Shown: positions 42,378 to 51,353 of the stretch, one piece after another
How positions within the stretch are numbered: the first letter of the stretch is position 1
Layout of the letters: the number at the start of each line of letters is the position of its first letter
Origin: Chromobacterium alkanivorans
GTDB taxonomy: Bacteria; Pseudomonadota; Gammaproteobacteria; Burkholderiales; Chromobacteriaceae
Length of the DNA: 64,000 bases
Assembly (NCBI RefSeq): GCF_016937655.1
Contig: NZ_JAFHKL010000010.1
Span: 124,001-188,000, forward strand
Reading direction: 5' to 3'
The notes under the pieces: generated by a model
The model's database searches: none
The model's input: only the letters and a program-made list of their open reading frames with translations
What the model was told of the DNA's origin: nothing
Translations under genes and position numbers: made by a program

Positions 42378-43655
42378 ATGAAACTGGAAACCCTGGCGGT
42401 GCATGCCGGCTATGCGCCGGATCCGACAACCAAGGCGGTGGCGGTGCCTTTGTACCAAACCACCAGCTACGCTTTCGACAGCACCCAGCACGGCGCGGAT
42501 CTGTTCGATCTCAAGGTGCAGGGCAATATCTACACCCGCATCATGAACCCGACCACCGACGTGTTGGAAAAGCGGGTGGCGGCGCTGGAGGGCGGGATTG
42601 GCGCCTTGGCGGTGGCTTCCGGCATGGCGGCGATCGCCTATGCGATACAAACCATCGCCGAGGCCGGCGACAACATCATCGCGACCAGCACCTTGTACGG
42701 CGGCACTTATAATCTGTTCGCCCACACCTTGCCGCAACTGGGCATCGAGGTGCGCTTCGTCGACTATCGCCGGCCGGAGCAGATCGCGGAGTTGGTGGAC
42801 GCGCGCACCAAGGCGGTGTTCTGCGAGTCCATCGGCAATCCGCTGGGCAATGTGGTCGATTTCGCCGCCTTCGCCGAGCAGGCGCATCGTCATGGTCTGC
42901 CCCTGATCGTCGACAACACGGTGCCGTCTCCTTATCTATGCCGGCCGTTCGAGCACGGCGCCGATATCGTGGTGCACAGCCTGACCAAGTATCTGGGCGG
43001 GCACGGCAACAGCATAGGCGGCGCCATCGTCGACAGCGGCCGCTTTCCCTGGGCGGAGCACGCCGAGCGCTTCGCGCGCTTGAACACGCCGGACGTCAGC
43101 TATCACGGCGTCAACTATGTGGAGGCGCTGGGCGCGGCGGCTTATATCGCGCGGGCGCGGGTGGTGCCCTTGCGCAATATGGGCGCGGCGCTGGCGCCGT
43201 TCAACGCCTTTCTGATCTTGCAGGGGATTGAAACGCTGGCGCTGCGCATGGACCGCATCTGCGCCAACGCGCTGCAAGTGGCCGCGCATCTGCGGGCTCA
43301 TCCGGCGGTGGAGTGGGTCGAGTACGCCGGGCTGGAGGATCACCCGGACCACGGGCTGGTGCGGCGTTACTTCGGCGGCAAGGCTTCCGGCGTACTGTCC
43401 TTCGGTATCCGCGGCGGCGCGGCCGCCGGCGGGCGTTTCATCGACGCCTTGCAACTGGTGACCCGGCTGGTGAATATCGGCGACGCCAAGTCGCTGGCCT
43501 GCCACCCGGCCACCACCACCCATCGCCAGTTGTCGGCCGAAGAGCAATTGCGCGCCGGGGTGCGGCCGGAAATGGTGCGTTTGTCGATAGGCATCGAACA
43601 CATCGACGACATCCTGGCCGATGTCGACCAGGCGCTGGCGGCTGCCGCGTCTTAA
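42378..43655 (+). CDS. metY: O-acetylhomoserine sulfhydrylase (aminocarboxypropyltransferase)
   Basis: 425 residues, the MetY subfamily of Cys/Met-metabolism PLP enzymes. N-terminus METLAVHAGYAPDPTTKAVAVPLYQTTSYAFD-like, substrate/PLP contacts in YTRIMNPTTDVLE and ASGMAAIAYA, and the PLP Lys in HSLTKYLGGHGNSIGG. It makes homocysteine (or methionine with methanethiol) from O-acetylhomoserine. The related methionine gamma-lyase is shorter, which argues for MetY. Stop TAA at 43653-43655 coincides with the left end of MITE copy C. Confidence 0.93.
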   Translation: MKLETLAVHAGYAPDPTTKAVAVPLYQTTSYAFDSTQHGADLFDLKVQGNIYTRIMNPTTDVLEKRVAALEGGIGALAVASGMAAIAYAIQTIAEAGDNIIATSTLYGGTYNLFAHTLPQLGIEVRFVDYRRPEQIAELVDARTKAVFCESIGNPLGNVVDFAAFAEQAHRHGLPLIVDNTVPSPYLCRPFEHGADIVVHSLTKYLGGHGNSIGGAIVDSGRFPWAEHAERFARLNTPDVSYHGVNYVEALGAAAYIARARVVPLRNMGAALAPFNAFLILQGIETLALRMDRICANALQVAAHLRAHPAVEWVEYAGLEDHPDHGLVRRYFGGKASGVLSFGIRGGAAAGGRFIDALQLVTRLVNIGDAKSLACHPATTTHRQLSAEEQLRAGVRPEMVRLSIGIEHIDDILADVDQALAAAAS

Positions 43656-43777
43656 GCCTTTGTGGGAACTTGCTTACGATTGAGAAAGAGGAATGCGCTG
43701 AGGATGCATGAGCATTGCGACGCCGTGCTCGCCGTGCCGCGCCTCAGGAGGCGAAGCAGATCGTGAACAGGTTCTCA
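43652..43777. mobile_element. MITE copy C, left end decayed
   Basis: About 120 bp of the repeat family. The right end GATCGTGAACAGGTTC is well preserved and is followed by TCA (43775-43777), which is the TGA stop of the BLUF gene on the minus strand. The left end begins at TTA (43652-43654), overlapping the metY stop, but its terminal repeat is poorly conserved and the body is shortened. Confidence 0.65.
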
Positions 43778-44227
43778 GCCGCGGCGCAGCACTTGCGGAT
43801 TCATGCCGTTGGGCAGGTGGTGGTGCCATTTGCCGTCGAGAAAGCTTTGGATTACTTGCTGGACCTTGCCGTGCAGGGTCCAGCCGGCGTCTCGGGCGAT
43901 GGCGGCCGCGGACAGCGGCTTGCCGTCGGCTTGAGGCGTAGGGGCCAGGTATTCCAGCGGGTGGTTCGCCAGCATAGGGTGGTCGATTTCCTCGCGCGAC
44001 AACAAGGTCAGCTGATGGTGCAGCGGGTCGCGCGCGATGCGTTGATAGAGCGCGTCGATGATGTCTTCCGGGCCTTCCAGGATTTGCAGGAAGTCGTCGT
44101 TCAGCATCAGCAGCACGCTGACGACGCCCTGGCTGCGGTTGTGGTCGCGGAAACGACGGATGCGGTTTTGCATGGTCTCGGCGGAAACCGGGTGTTGGGC
44201 TGCGCTGCTGTAGATCAGGCGGATCAT
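43775..44227 (-). CDS. BLUF-domain blue-light sensor protein
   Basis: 150 residues; the N-terminal ~95 form a BLUF (FAD-binding) domain. Tyr6 in RLIYSS, Asn30, and Gln48 in FLQILEGP have the same spacing as the photocycle residues of E. coli YcgF/BluF (Tyr7, Asn31, Gln49). The ~50-residue C-terminal extension is not a known output domain, so the signal is probably passed by protein contact. The region near Asn30 (SQGVVSVLL) departs from the usual TG motif. Stop codon supplied at the MITE edge. Confidence 0.85.
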   Translation of the reverse strand: MIRLIYSSAAQHPVSAETMQNRIRRFRDHNRSQGVVSVLLMLNDDFLQILEGPEDIIDALYQRIARDPLHHQLTLLSREEIDHPMLANHPLEYLAPTPQADGKPLSAAAIARDAGWTLHGKVQQVIQSFLDGKWHHHLPNGMNPQVLRRG

Positions 44228-44273
44228 GTGCGCTCCTGCCGCGTGGCGAGTGCTCTTGTTTCAGTATAGCGGT

Positions 44274-45203
44274 TCAGAACCGCGTCAGCTTGAGCCAAGC
44301 CAAGGCGCAGGCGAGCGCCACGGCGGCGTGCAGCCAGGCGCGGCGGCGGAACAGTCGGGCGCTCTGCTGCGGCGACAGGGTGGTGATGATCAAGGGCCCG
44401 CCTTGGTCGTCGCCCTGCAGCAAGAGGGAGGCGGGCTGTCGCGCCAGCTCCTGCTGCAGGGCGAGGACTTCGCCTTGCGCCGCGGCGCGCGCCAGCGACC
44501 ACTCTTGCTCGCTGAGCTGGCCGTCTCCGTCCAGGTCGAAGCGGCGCAGCAGGTCTTCCTTGTCGTGTTTCCATTCCGCCAGTTTGGCGCCGATGTCCAG
44601 GCGCAAGTCCAGAGCGCTGGCGCGGGGCTCCAGCCGGCGCAGCTGGCCGCGGACATAGATGGCCTCGCCTTCGTCTATCCATTCCTCTATCAGCAGCATG
44701 CCGTCCTCGTGCCAGCGGCGCCGGCGGCGGACGGCTACTTGCGCTGCCTCGGGAAGGATGGTGGCTTCCGCGTCGCCGTCCACCAGCAGGAAGCTGTCGT
44801 CGCTGCTGACTTCCGGCGGGTTGGTGCGGGTCGCCAGCCGGTTGGAGCGTTGCATGGCCCATGTCAGCCAGTCCTCCCAGTCCAGCTTGCCGCGCTCGTC
44901 TATGCGCCAGCAGCGGTACCAGGCGCAGCGCCGGCCGCTTAAGGGGCTGTGGTTGGGCGCGCCCGGATGGCAGCGGGCCTGGCCGCATAATTCGACCTGG
45001 CCCAGCGCCGCGCTGGCCAGCCTGGAGGTGGGCGTGTCCGCTATTTGGCGATAATGGCGGTAATTCAGTCGCCAGCCTATCAGTCCGACCGCGGCGGCGA
45101 TCAGCAGGCCGTGGCGAGCTTCGCCGCCAAGGAGCGATGCGGCGACGGCCAACAAATATAGGGCCAGGCCCAGGCCCGGCAGCAGGGGGGACGGCGCCGG
45201 CAT
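44274..45203 (-). CDS. GIDE-type membrane protein with an EF-hand loop
   Basis: 309 residues. Two N-terminal hydrophobic segments (about 8-45), a central GIDE/BAM-like domain of the MUL1 type without a RING (about 50-200), and a C-terminal hydrophobic segment (WLHAAVALACALAWLKL). At about residue 220, FDLDGDGQLSEQEW is a canonical 12-position EF-hand loop with Asp at 1, 3 and 5, Gly at 6 and Glu at 12, so calcium binding is likely. Starts 1 bp from the lemA stop; bacterial GIDE and LemA genes frequently pair. Function is not established. Confidence 0.75.
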   Translation of the reverse strand: MPAPSPLLPGLGLALYLLAVAASLLGGEARHGLLIAAAVGLIGWRLNYRHYRQIADTPTSRLASAALGQVELCGQARCHPGAPNHSPLSGRRCAWYRCWRIDERGKLDWEDWLTWAMQRSNRLATRTNPPEVSSDDSFLLVDGDAEATILPEAAQVAVRRRRRWHEDGMLLIEEWIDEGEAIYVRGQLRRLEPRASALDLRLDIGAKLAEWKHDKEDLLRRFDLDGDGQLSEQEWSLARAAAQGEVLALQQELARQPASLLLQGDDQGGPLIITTLSPQQSARLFRRRAWLHAAVALACALAWLKLTRF

Positions 45204-45204
45204 G

Positions 45205-45777
45205 TCAGTGGCGCGCGAACAGCGCTTTCATGTCTACGTCGCGGGTTTCCGCGGCGGCGAAGCGCAGCGGCCGGGCCGGCGGGAAGTGGAACAGGCGGGC
45301 CAGCAGCACATCGGGGAACTGTTCGATGCGGGCGTTGTGGAGTTTGACCGCCTCGTTGTACAGTTCGCGGCGATCGGCCAGCGCTTCTTCCAGCTGGCTG
45401 ATGCGCGCGCTCAGTTGAGAGAATTGCTGATCGGCCTGCAGCGCCGGATAGGCCTCGGCCACCGCGTACAGCTGAGTGATCAGGCCGTGCAAGCGACCTT
45501 CCGCGGCGCCTAGGGCTTCCGGGTCGCGCGCGCGGGCGGAGTCGGCCACCGCGCCGCGGGCGGCCATCACTTGGCTCAGGGTTTCCTGTTCGAACTGGGC
45601 GTATTGCCGGCACACCTCGACCAGCTTGGGCAGTTCGTCGTGGCGCTGCTTGAGGATGACGTCGATATTGGCCCAGCTTTGCGTCAACTGGTGCTTCAAA
45701 TTGACCAGCGCGTTGTAAAGCGTGATCAGGTAGAGAAAGACGACGGCGATGACGCCGAGAAAAACGGCGAGCTGCAT
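45205..45777 (-). CDS. lemA: LemA family membrane protein
   Basis: 190 residues. An N-terminal membrane anchor (VFLGVIAVVFLYLITLYNALV) is followed by a coiled-coil LemA domain with the family motif LVNLKHQLTQSWANIDVILKQRHDELPKLV (given here in part by its key residues Q-W-IDV-L-R-LP-LV). Biochemical role unknown; widely conserved and envelope-associated. Translation is linked to the GIDE gene downstream. ATG at 45777 has GGAG upstream; the longer frame upstream is antisense to the next gene. Confidence 0.92.
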   Translation of the reverse strand: MQLAVFLGVIAVVFLYLITLYNALVNLKHQLTQSWANIDVILKQRHDELPKLVEVCRQYAQFEQETLSQVMAARGAVADSARARDPEALGAAEGRLHGLITQLYAVAEAYPALQADQQFSQLSARISQLEEALADRRELYNEAVKLHNARIEQFPDVLLARLFHFPPARPLRFAAAETRDVDMKALFARH

Positions 45778-45906
45778 GATGGGTCTCTCCGGAGGCAGGC
45801 GTCGCCGATGCGCGGCGTCCTTGCCGGCATTATCGTGCAAGGCCGTTTTTTTGTCTGCGCCCGGATTCGACCTCGCGCGGGCGGTTTGGAATTTGCAGGG
45901 GGAAGC

Positions 45907-46797
45907 GTGATTCGGATCAACATCATAGGCGCGGGGCGTCTGGGCAAGACCTTGGCGGCGCTGGCGCGGCGTTCCGGCCGCTACCGGGTGCAGGACGTGA
46001 TGACGCGCGGCGCGGATTCCGCCGCCGCCGCCTGCGCCTTCATCGGCATGGGCCGAGCGGTGACCGAGTGGGCGGATGTGTCCGCCGCCGATCTTTATTT
46101 GCTGGCGGTGCCGGACGCGGCGATCGCCGATTGCGCGCAGCGGCTGGCGGCGGCGAGCGTGCCGGCCGGCGCCGTGGTGTTCCACGCCAGCGGCGTCAGC
46201 GGCTCCGAATTGTTGCGGCCGGCGGCGGCGCGCGGCGCGCACATCGGCAGCCTGCATCCGGCGTTTTCCTTCGCCGATCCCGCTGTCGCGCTGGAGGGGT
46301 TTTCCGACGTGCTGTGCGCGCTGGAGGGCGACGCCGAGGCGTGCGCCGCTTTGCGAGAGTTGGCGCAGGCCATAGGCGGGCGGCCGTTTGAACTGGCCGA
46401 CGGCGGCAAGCCGGCCTATCACGCGGCCTTGTCGGTGGCGTCCAATTATCTGGTGACGCTGACCGCCATTGCGCGGCACTTGGCCAGGCAGGGCGGCGTG
46501 CCGGAAGAATTGATTACGCCCTTGCTGGGCGGCCTGATGCGGCAGACCTTGGAGAACGCGCTGGCCTTGGGGCCGCAAGCGGCCTTGACCGGGCCCATCG
46601 CGCGCGGCGACGCGTCGACGGTGGCGCTGCATCTGCAGGCGTTGGACGACGAGGGCTTGCGCGCCGTCTATCAAGCCTTGGGCCGGCAGACGGCGGCGCT
46701 GGCCGGCGAGCGCCTGTCCGAGCCGGCGCGCCGGCAAGTGCTGAGCGCGTTGGGGGTCGCGGAGGACTCAGGGCCTGTTCAAAGTCTCGCGGGCTAG
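45907..46797 (+). CDS. Rossmann-like, DUF2520-domain protein (predicted oxidoreductase)
   Basis: 296 residues. N-terminal NAD(P)-binding Rossmann fold (INIIGAGRLGKTLAALA) and a C-terminal helical DUF2520 domain (GKPAYHAALSVASNYLVTL, GPIARGDASTV), resembling ketopantoate/pyrroline-carboxylate reductase-type enzymes. The substrate is unknown. The start is GTG at 45907 with AGGGGGA upstream. The last nine codons, including the stop, lie inside MITE copy D; without the insertion the frame would end shortly after the same Ser as Gly-Arg-stop. Confidence 0.85.
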   Translation: MIRINIIGAGRLGKTLAALARRSGRYRVQDVMTRGADSAAAACAFIGMGRAVTEWADVSAADLYLLAVPDAAIADCAQRLAAASVPAGAVVFHASGVSGSELLRPAAARGAHIGSLHPAFSFADPAVALEGFSDVLCALEGDAEACAALRELAQAIGGRPFELADGGKPAYHAALSVASNYLVTLTAIARHLARQGGVPEELITPLLGGLMRQTLENALALGPQAALTGPIARGDASTVALHLQALDDEGLRAVYQALGRQTAALAGERLSEPARRQVLSALGVAEDSGPVQSLAG

Positions 46798-46919
46798 GAC
46801 GAGACAAGGCGAAAACGGCCGAGCAAGCGGAGTGCGCGAGTGCTGCATGAGCGTTTCGAAGCCGGCACTCAGCGCACCATTTCCCTTCCGACGCGCAGCA
46901 GGCTTTGAATGGGCTCTCA
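46768..46919. mobile_element. MITE copy D with TCA target duplication
   Basis: A 146-bp element (46771-46916) flanked by TCA at 46768-46770 and 46917-46919. Termini GGGCCTGTTCAAAG and, from the right, GAGCCCATTCAAAG are inverted repeats. The right TCA is the TGA stop of pncB (minus strand). The left side replaces the 3' end of the DUF2520 gene. Body sequence GACAAGGCGAAAACGGCCGA matches the other copies. Confidence 0.8.
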
Positions 46920-48125
46920 GGCCGGTAGACCCACCTTGAACACCTGGCGCAGGTAAGCGAGGAAGGTTTCGTCGCTGCACATGGTCTTGCCCGGGCTGTC
47001 GGACAGCTTGGCCACCGGTTGGCCGTTGCAGCTGACCAGTTTGAGCACGATTTGCAGCGGCTCCAGCCCCATGTCGTTGGTGAAATGAGTGCCGATGCCG
47101 AAGCTGACCTGGATGTGCGGGCTGAAATGGCGGTGCAGGTCCAGCGCGCTGTCCACGCTCAGGCCGTCGCTGAAGGTCAGCATCTTGGTGGCCGGATCGA
47201 TGCGCAGCTTGCGGTAATGCGCGATCGCCTTTTCACCCCATTGATAGGGGTCGCCGCTGTCGTGACGCAGGCCGTCGAACAGCTTGGCGAAGTAGAGGTC
47301 GAAGTCGGCCAGGAAGGCGTCCATGCCCACCACGTCGGTCAGCGCGATGCCGAGGTCGCCGCGGTATTCCTGCACCCAGGATTCCAGCGCCGCCTTCTGG
47401 AAATCGCGCAGCCGCACCCCCAGCGCCTGGAAGGCCTGGAAGAACTCATGGGCCATGGTGCCTATCGGGGTGATGCCCAGCTTCCAGGCCAGGTAGACGT
47501 TGCTGGTGCCGCGGAAGATGTCCGGCAGCGCGTTGTTCAGGCGCTCCACCACGTGTTGCTGCCATTCCCGGCTGAAACGGCGGCGGGTGCCGAAGTCGGC
47601 GATCAGCAAGGGAAAGCGCTGCCGCTCGGCCTCGCCGTCGCGGAAGCGTTCCAGCACGGCGATCTTGGCTTCCAGCCGGCGCAGGCCCTCGGCGCGGACC
47701 TCGGCCGAATCCAGGCGGCGGAAATACAGCTCGTTGACGATGGCGAGCACGAAGATTTCAAAGAACATCGCCTGCACCAGCGGGCCCTTGATGCGGATCA
47801 CCAGCTCCTCATCCTGGCAGGACACGGTGATGAAGCGCCGCTGCAGATGGAACAACTCCAGATAATCGACGAAATCGCTCTTGATGAAGCGCAGCGTGCG
47901 CAGGTGGGCCAGCTCTTCCTGAGTGAAGTGCAACTGGCACAGCCAGTCCAGCTGCGCTTCCAATTCCTTCTTCAACTGGGTCAGCGGCATGTCCGGGCGG
48001 TTGCGGCACTTGAACTCGTACTCGCCGTGGGAGGCGGGGAATTGGTGCAGCACCACTTGCAGCATGGTGAACTTGTAAAGGTCAGTGTCCAGCAGGGAGT
48101 GGATCAGCGGCGGAATCTTGGCCAT
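46917..48125 (-). CDS. pncB: Nicotinate phosphoribosyltransferase
   Basis: 402 residues. Converts nicotinate and PRPP to nicotinate mononucleotide in the NAD salvage pathway. The phospho-His loop is in [23 protein letters not shown] (catalytic His in TMAHEF), with GLRHDSGDP and MLTFSDGL at the active site; N-terminus [11 protein letters not shown] is typical. Its stop codon is the TCA duplication of MITE copy D. Followed closely on its upstream side by an RsmI-like gene, 8 bp away. Confidence 0.96.
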   Translation of the reverse strand: MAKIPPLIHSLLDTDLYKFTMLQVVLHQFPASHGEYEFKCRNRPDMPLTQLKKELEAQLDWLCQLHFTQEELAHLRTLRFIKSDFVDYLELFHLQRRFITVSCQDEELVIRIKGPLVQAMFFEIFVLAIVNELYFRRLDSAEVRAEGLRRLEAKIAVLERFRDGEAERQRFPLLIADFGTRRRFSREWQQHVVERLNNALPDIFRGTSNVYLAWKLGITPIGTMAHEFFQAFQALGVRLRDFQKAALESWVQEYRGDLGIALTDVVGMDAFLADFDLYFAKLFDGLRHDSGDPYQWGEKAIAHYRKLRIDPATKMLTFSDGLSVDSALDLHRHFSPHIQVSFGIGTHFTNDMGLEPLQIVLKLVSCNGQPVAKLSDSPGKTMCSDETFLAYLRQVFKVGLPA

Positions 48126-48133
48126 GGTCGGGC

Positions 48134-48838
48134 TCAGGCGGCGTGAATGATGAAAATGGCCGGGCGCTTGTGCAGGTCCGGCGCGTCCTTGGGCCAGTCC
48201 TTGACCCGGCGGCTGACGATGGTCTGGCTCGGCAGGGTCAGGTCGCAGGCCACCGCCAGCCGGGTGGCCGGGGACAGGGTGTCGCGCAATTGTTGCAGCA
48301 GCGCGTTGTTGCGGTACGGCGTTTCAATGAAGACCTGGGTCTCGTTGCGCTGGCGCGAACGCTGCTCCAGCTCCTTGACGGTTTTGGCCTTGTCGGCGGC
48401 GTCCACCGGCAGATAGCCGTGAAAGGCGAAACACTGGCCGTTGGCGCCGCTGGCCATCAGCGCCAGCAGGATGGAGGAGGGGCCGATCAAGGGCTCCACC
48501 CGCAAGCCGCGCTCGTGCGCCAGCGCCACCAGTTGCGCGCCGGGGTCGGCCACCGCCGGGCAGCCCGCTTCGGAAATCAGGCCCAGGTCGTGGCCGTCCA
48601 GCAGCGGCTGCAGCAGGGCGGCGACGTCGGCGGCCGGGGTGTGCTCGTTCAGCGTGCTCATGGCCAGTTCGCGGATGGGCGCGCTGACGCCCAGCGCCTT
48701 CAGATGTCTGCGCGCGGTTTTTTCGGCTTCCACCACGAAGCGGGTCAGGTGCAACACCTTGGCGCGCTCGGCTTCGGGCAGCCAGGCGATGGATTCGTCG
48801 CCCAAGGGGGCGGGGATCAGAAACAGGGTGCCGCTCAT
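48134..48838 (-). CDS. RsmI-like SAM-dependent methyltransferase (tetrapyrrole methylase fold)
   Basis: 234 residues. Tetrapyrrole-methylase fold related to the 16S rRNA ribose methylase Rsm[48 protein letters not shown] and [12 protein letters not shown]. It is shorter than RsmI (about 280) and the N-terminus differs ([14 protein letters not shown]), so it may be the paralogue found beside maf in betaproteobacteria. Its start overlaps the maf stop by four bases. Confidence 0.88.
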   Translation of the reverse strand: MSGTLFLIPAPLGDESIAWLPEAERAKVLHLTRFVVEAEKTARRHLKALGVSAPIRELAMSTLNEHTPAADVAALLQPLLDGHDLGLISEAGCPAVADPGAQLVALAHERGLRVEPLIGPSSILLALMASGANGQCFAFHGYLPVDAADKAKTVKELEQRSRQRNETQVFIETPYRNNALLQQLRDTLSPATRLAVACDLTLPSQTIVSRRVKDWPKDAPDLHKRPAIFIIHAA

Positions 48839-49416
48839 CGCAAAATCTCCACGCCTTCGTTGGCCAGCATCGTAATCAGTTTGAACAGCGGCACGCCGAT
48901 CAGCGCGTTGGGGTCGTCGGATTCCACGCGTTCCAGCAGCGCGCCGCCAAGGCCCTCGCTCTTGGCGCTGCCGGCGCAGTGCAGCGCGTCCGGCTCGCGT
49001 TCCAGATAGTTGCGGATCTGCGCTTCGTTCAGTTCGCGCAGCGTGACGCGGGTGATGCCCACCGCTTCCTGCAGCCGGTCCTCGGCGCTGTTGTACAAGG
49101 CCAGCGCCGAGTGGAAGACCACGGTGCGGCCGCTCATCCATTGCAGCATCTTGACGCCGTTTTCAAACGATCCTGGCTTGCCTATCTGTTGTCCGTCAAG
49201 CAAAGCCACCTGGTCGGAGCCTATGATCAGCGCTTGCGGGTGTTTGTCCGCCAGCGATTGCGCCTTGGTGCGCGCCAGCCTCACCGCGGTTTCCAGCGCG
49301 GTCTCGCCCGGCAGCGGGGTTTCGTCGCACACCGGCGGTTCGGCGTGGAAGGGCAGGCCCAGGCGGGCGATGATTTCTTGGCGGTAGCGGGAAGTGGAGG
49401 CCAGTACGATCTGCAT
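48835..49416 (-). CDS. Maf-family nucleotide pyrophosphatase, YceF type
   Basis: 193 residues. Closest to E. coli YceF (7-methyl-GTP pyrophosphatase): IVLASTSRYRQEII, CDETPLPGE, LIIGSDQVALLDG, HCAGSAKSEGLG, and DPNALIGVPL. It clears modified nucleotides from the pool. Placed beside yceD and rpmF, as in many proteobacteria. ATG at 49416 (MQIVLASTSRY) is the family start; an upstream in-frame start would add an unrelated tail. Confidence 0.93.
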   Translation of the reverse strand: MQIVLASTSRYRQEIIARLGLPFHAEPPVCDETPLPGETALETAVRLARTKAQSLADKHPQALIIGSDQVALLDGQQIGKPGSFENGVKMLQWMSGRTVVFHSALALYNSAEDRLQEAVGITRVTLRELNEAQIRNYLEREPDALHCAGSAKSEGLGGALLERVESDDPNALIGVPLFKLITMLANEGVEILR

Positions 49417-49523
49417 GATGTGGACGTCGCTTGTTGCGGAGCCGGGGCGGCCTGACGGCGCGCGCGGAGGGCTCCTTGTTTCTTTTGACAAATCAGGGGA
49501 ATGGATTGTACCATGCGAGGTTT

Positions 49524-50027
49524 ATGTCTAAACCGATTTTGATCGATCCGCTCAAGTTCGCCCGGGAAGGGCGTTCGCAGGCCGGCAAACTGCCGGTTGG
49601 CGAGCTGGATGAGCGTGTGCACAGCGACCTGTCCGACACCTCCGGGGACGTGGAATACGCCCTGGACGGTTTTCGCGACCGGTTGAACCGTTTGTCGCTG
49701 CGTCTTCATTTGTCGGCGGAACTCAAAGTGACTTGCCAGCGCTGCATGGAAAGTATGCCTTACAGCCTGGACACCGATTCGGTGGTCACCTTGTTTACCG
49801 ACCCGGACAAGCTGGAAGAAGCTTGCGAGCAAGACGAAGAGCTGGACGCGATCATCGCCGAACCGGAACTGAACCTGACGGCGCTGATCGAAGACGAAAT
49901 CATTATGGGCTTGCCGCTATCGCCGAAACACGACGACTGCGGCAGGGAAACTCTCTCGCTCGCCAAGGCTGACAAGCCCAATCCGTTTGCGGTGCTGGCG
50001 GCGCTTAAGAGACCCAAGTCCGAGTAA
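49524..50027 (+). CDS. yceD: YceD/DUF177 family protein
   Basis: 167 residues. A DUF177 protein, associated with 23S rRNA accumulation and always near rpmF. CQRCMES and the later HDDCG supply likely zinc ligands; a very acidic middle (EEACEQDEELDAII) follows. ATG at 49524 (MSKPILIDPLKFAREG) is chosen over the earlier in-frame start because similarity begins there. Leads the rpmF-plsX-fab group. Confidence 0.92.
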   Translation: MSKPILIDPLKFAREGRSQAGKLPVGELDERVHSDLSDTSGDVEYALDGFRDRLNRLSLRLHLSAELKVTCQRCMESMPYSLDTDSVVTLFTDPDKLEEACEQDEELDAIIAEPELNLTALIEDEIIMGLPLSPKHDDCGRETLSLAKADKPNPFAVLAALKRPKSE

Positions 50028-50073
50028 AACCCGGATTCGAACCGAATCTACTTGAATTTCTTAGGAGTCGACC

Positions 50074-50253
50074 ATGGCTGTTCAACAGAACAAAAAGTCC
50101 CCGTCCAAGCGCGGCATGCATCGTGCACACGATTTTCTGACCGCCCCGGCATTGGCTGTAGAAGCCACCACCGGCGAAGCGCATCTGCGCCACCACATCA
50201 GCCCGAACGGTTTCTACCGCGGCCGCAAAGTTGTGAAGACCAAGGGCGAGTAA
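50074..50253 (+). CDS. rpmF: 50S ribosomal protein L32
   Basis: 59 residues ([20 protein letters not shown] ... GFYRGRKVV). Small basic ribosomal protein; this is the form without zinc cysteines, as in most betaproteobacteria. AGGAG ribosome site at 50063-50067, seven bases before the ATG. Classic position between yceD and plsX. Confidence 0.97.
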   Translation: MAVQQNKKSPSKRGMHRAHDFLTAPALAVEATTGEAHLRHHISPNGFYRGRKVVKTKGE

Positions 50254-50310
50254 TCTCCCCGTTTTCCTACTTTCCCCACTGATTAGGCAGCACTATTACC
50301 GCACTCGTTG

Positions 50311-51348
50311 ATGACTATCACCGTCGCGGTTGATGCAATGGGCGGTGACGTTGGCCTCAAGGTTACCGTCCCTGCATCGATCCAATTCCTGCAGAACCAT
50401 CCCGACACCCGTTTGATTCTTGTTGGCGACCAGCCGGCCCTAGAGGCGGAACTGGACGCGCATCAAGGCGTCGCGCGTGAACGCATCCGCATCCAGCACG
50501 CCACCCAAGTGGTGGGCATGGATGAGGCGCCTCAGCTCGCCTTGAAGAACAAGAAAGATTCGTCGATGCGGGTGGCCATCAATCTGGTCAAAGAGGGCGA
50601 GGCTCAGGCCGCCGTGTCCGCCGGCAACACCGGCGCGCTGATGGCGACCGCGCGTTTCGTGCTCAAGACCATTCCCGGCATCGACCGTCCCGCCATCGCC
50701 AAAATGCTGCCCACCGTCAAGGGCTCGTCTTGCGTGCTGGATTTGGGCGCCAACGTCGATTGCACCCCGGAACAACTGTTGCAGTTCGGCATCATGGGGT
50801 CCGAACTGGTGGTGTGCCTCAGCGGCAACGCCAGTCCCAGCGTCGGCCTGCTGAACATCGGCTCGGAAGACATCAAGGGCAACGACAACATCAAGAAGAC
50901 CGCAGAACTGCTGCGCCAGTCCGAACTCAATTTCCACGGCAACGTGGAGGGCGACGACATCTGTAAAGGCACGGTGGATGTGGTAGTCTGCGACGGTTTC
51001 ACCGGCAACGTGGCTTTGAAGACAGCTGAGGGGCTGGCTCACATGTTCGCCGTGTTCCTGCGCGAAGAGTTTGGCCGCAGTTGGTGGACGCGTTTGTGCG
51101 CGTTGGCCGCGCTGCCGGTGCTAAAACTGTTCAAGAAGCGCATCGATCCCCGCCGCTACAACGGCGCCAGCTTGCTGGGGCTGCGCGGCATCGTGGTGAA
51201 AAGCCACGGCGGGACCGATGTCACAGGATTCCGTTACGCGCTGGAGCAGGCTTGCGAGGAAGCCGGCTCCGACGTGATTGGTCACATCGCCGACCGGATT
51301 GCGCACCAATTAAACAATCTCAAGCAGTCCGAGGCGGAAGCGAACTGA
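50311..51348 (+). CDS. plsX: Phosphate acyltransferase PlsX
   Basis: 345 residues. Makes acyl-phosphate from acyl-ACP for phospholipid synthesis. Motifs [36 protein letters not shown], and [25 protein letters not shown] are all present. The ATG at 50311 is preferred over the in-frame TTG three bases earlier. fabH starts 5 bp after its stop. Confidence 0.96.
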   Translation: MTITVAVDAMGGDVGLKVTVPASIQFLQNHPDTRLILVGDQPALEAELDAHQGVARERIRIQHATQVVGMDEAPQLALKNKKDSSMRVAINLVKEGEAQAAVSAGNTGALMATARFVLKTIPGIDRPAIAKMLPTVKGSSCVLDLGANVDCTPEQLLQFGIMGSELVVCLSGNASPSVGLLNIGSEDIKGNDNIKKTAELLRQSELNFHGNVEGDDICKGTVDVVVCDGFTGNVALKTAEGLAHMFAVFLREEFGRSWWTRLCALAALPVLKLFKKRIDPRRYNGASLLGLRGIVVKSHGGTDVTGFRYALEQACEEAGSDVIGHIADRIAHQLNNLKQSEAEAN

Positions 51349-51353
51349 CAACC

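Noticed and set aside
42378-43655. Methionine gamma-lyase as the identity of the PLP enzyme
   Set aside because: Length and the N-terminal and PTTDVLEKRV segments fit the O-acetylhomoserine sulfhydrylase (MetY) branch better.
50028-50045. GGATTCGAACC resembling the T-arm of a tRNA
   Set aside because: No acceptor stem, anticodon arm or D-arm can be built around it on either strand; it lies in the short gap between yceD and rpmF.
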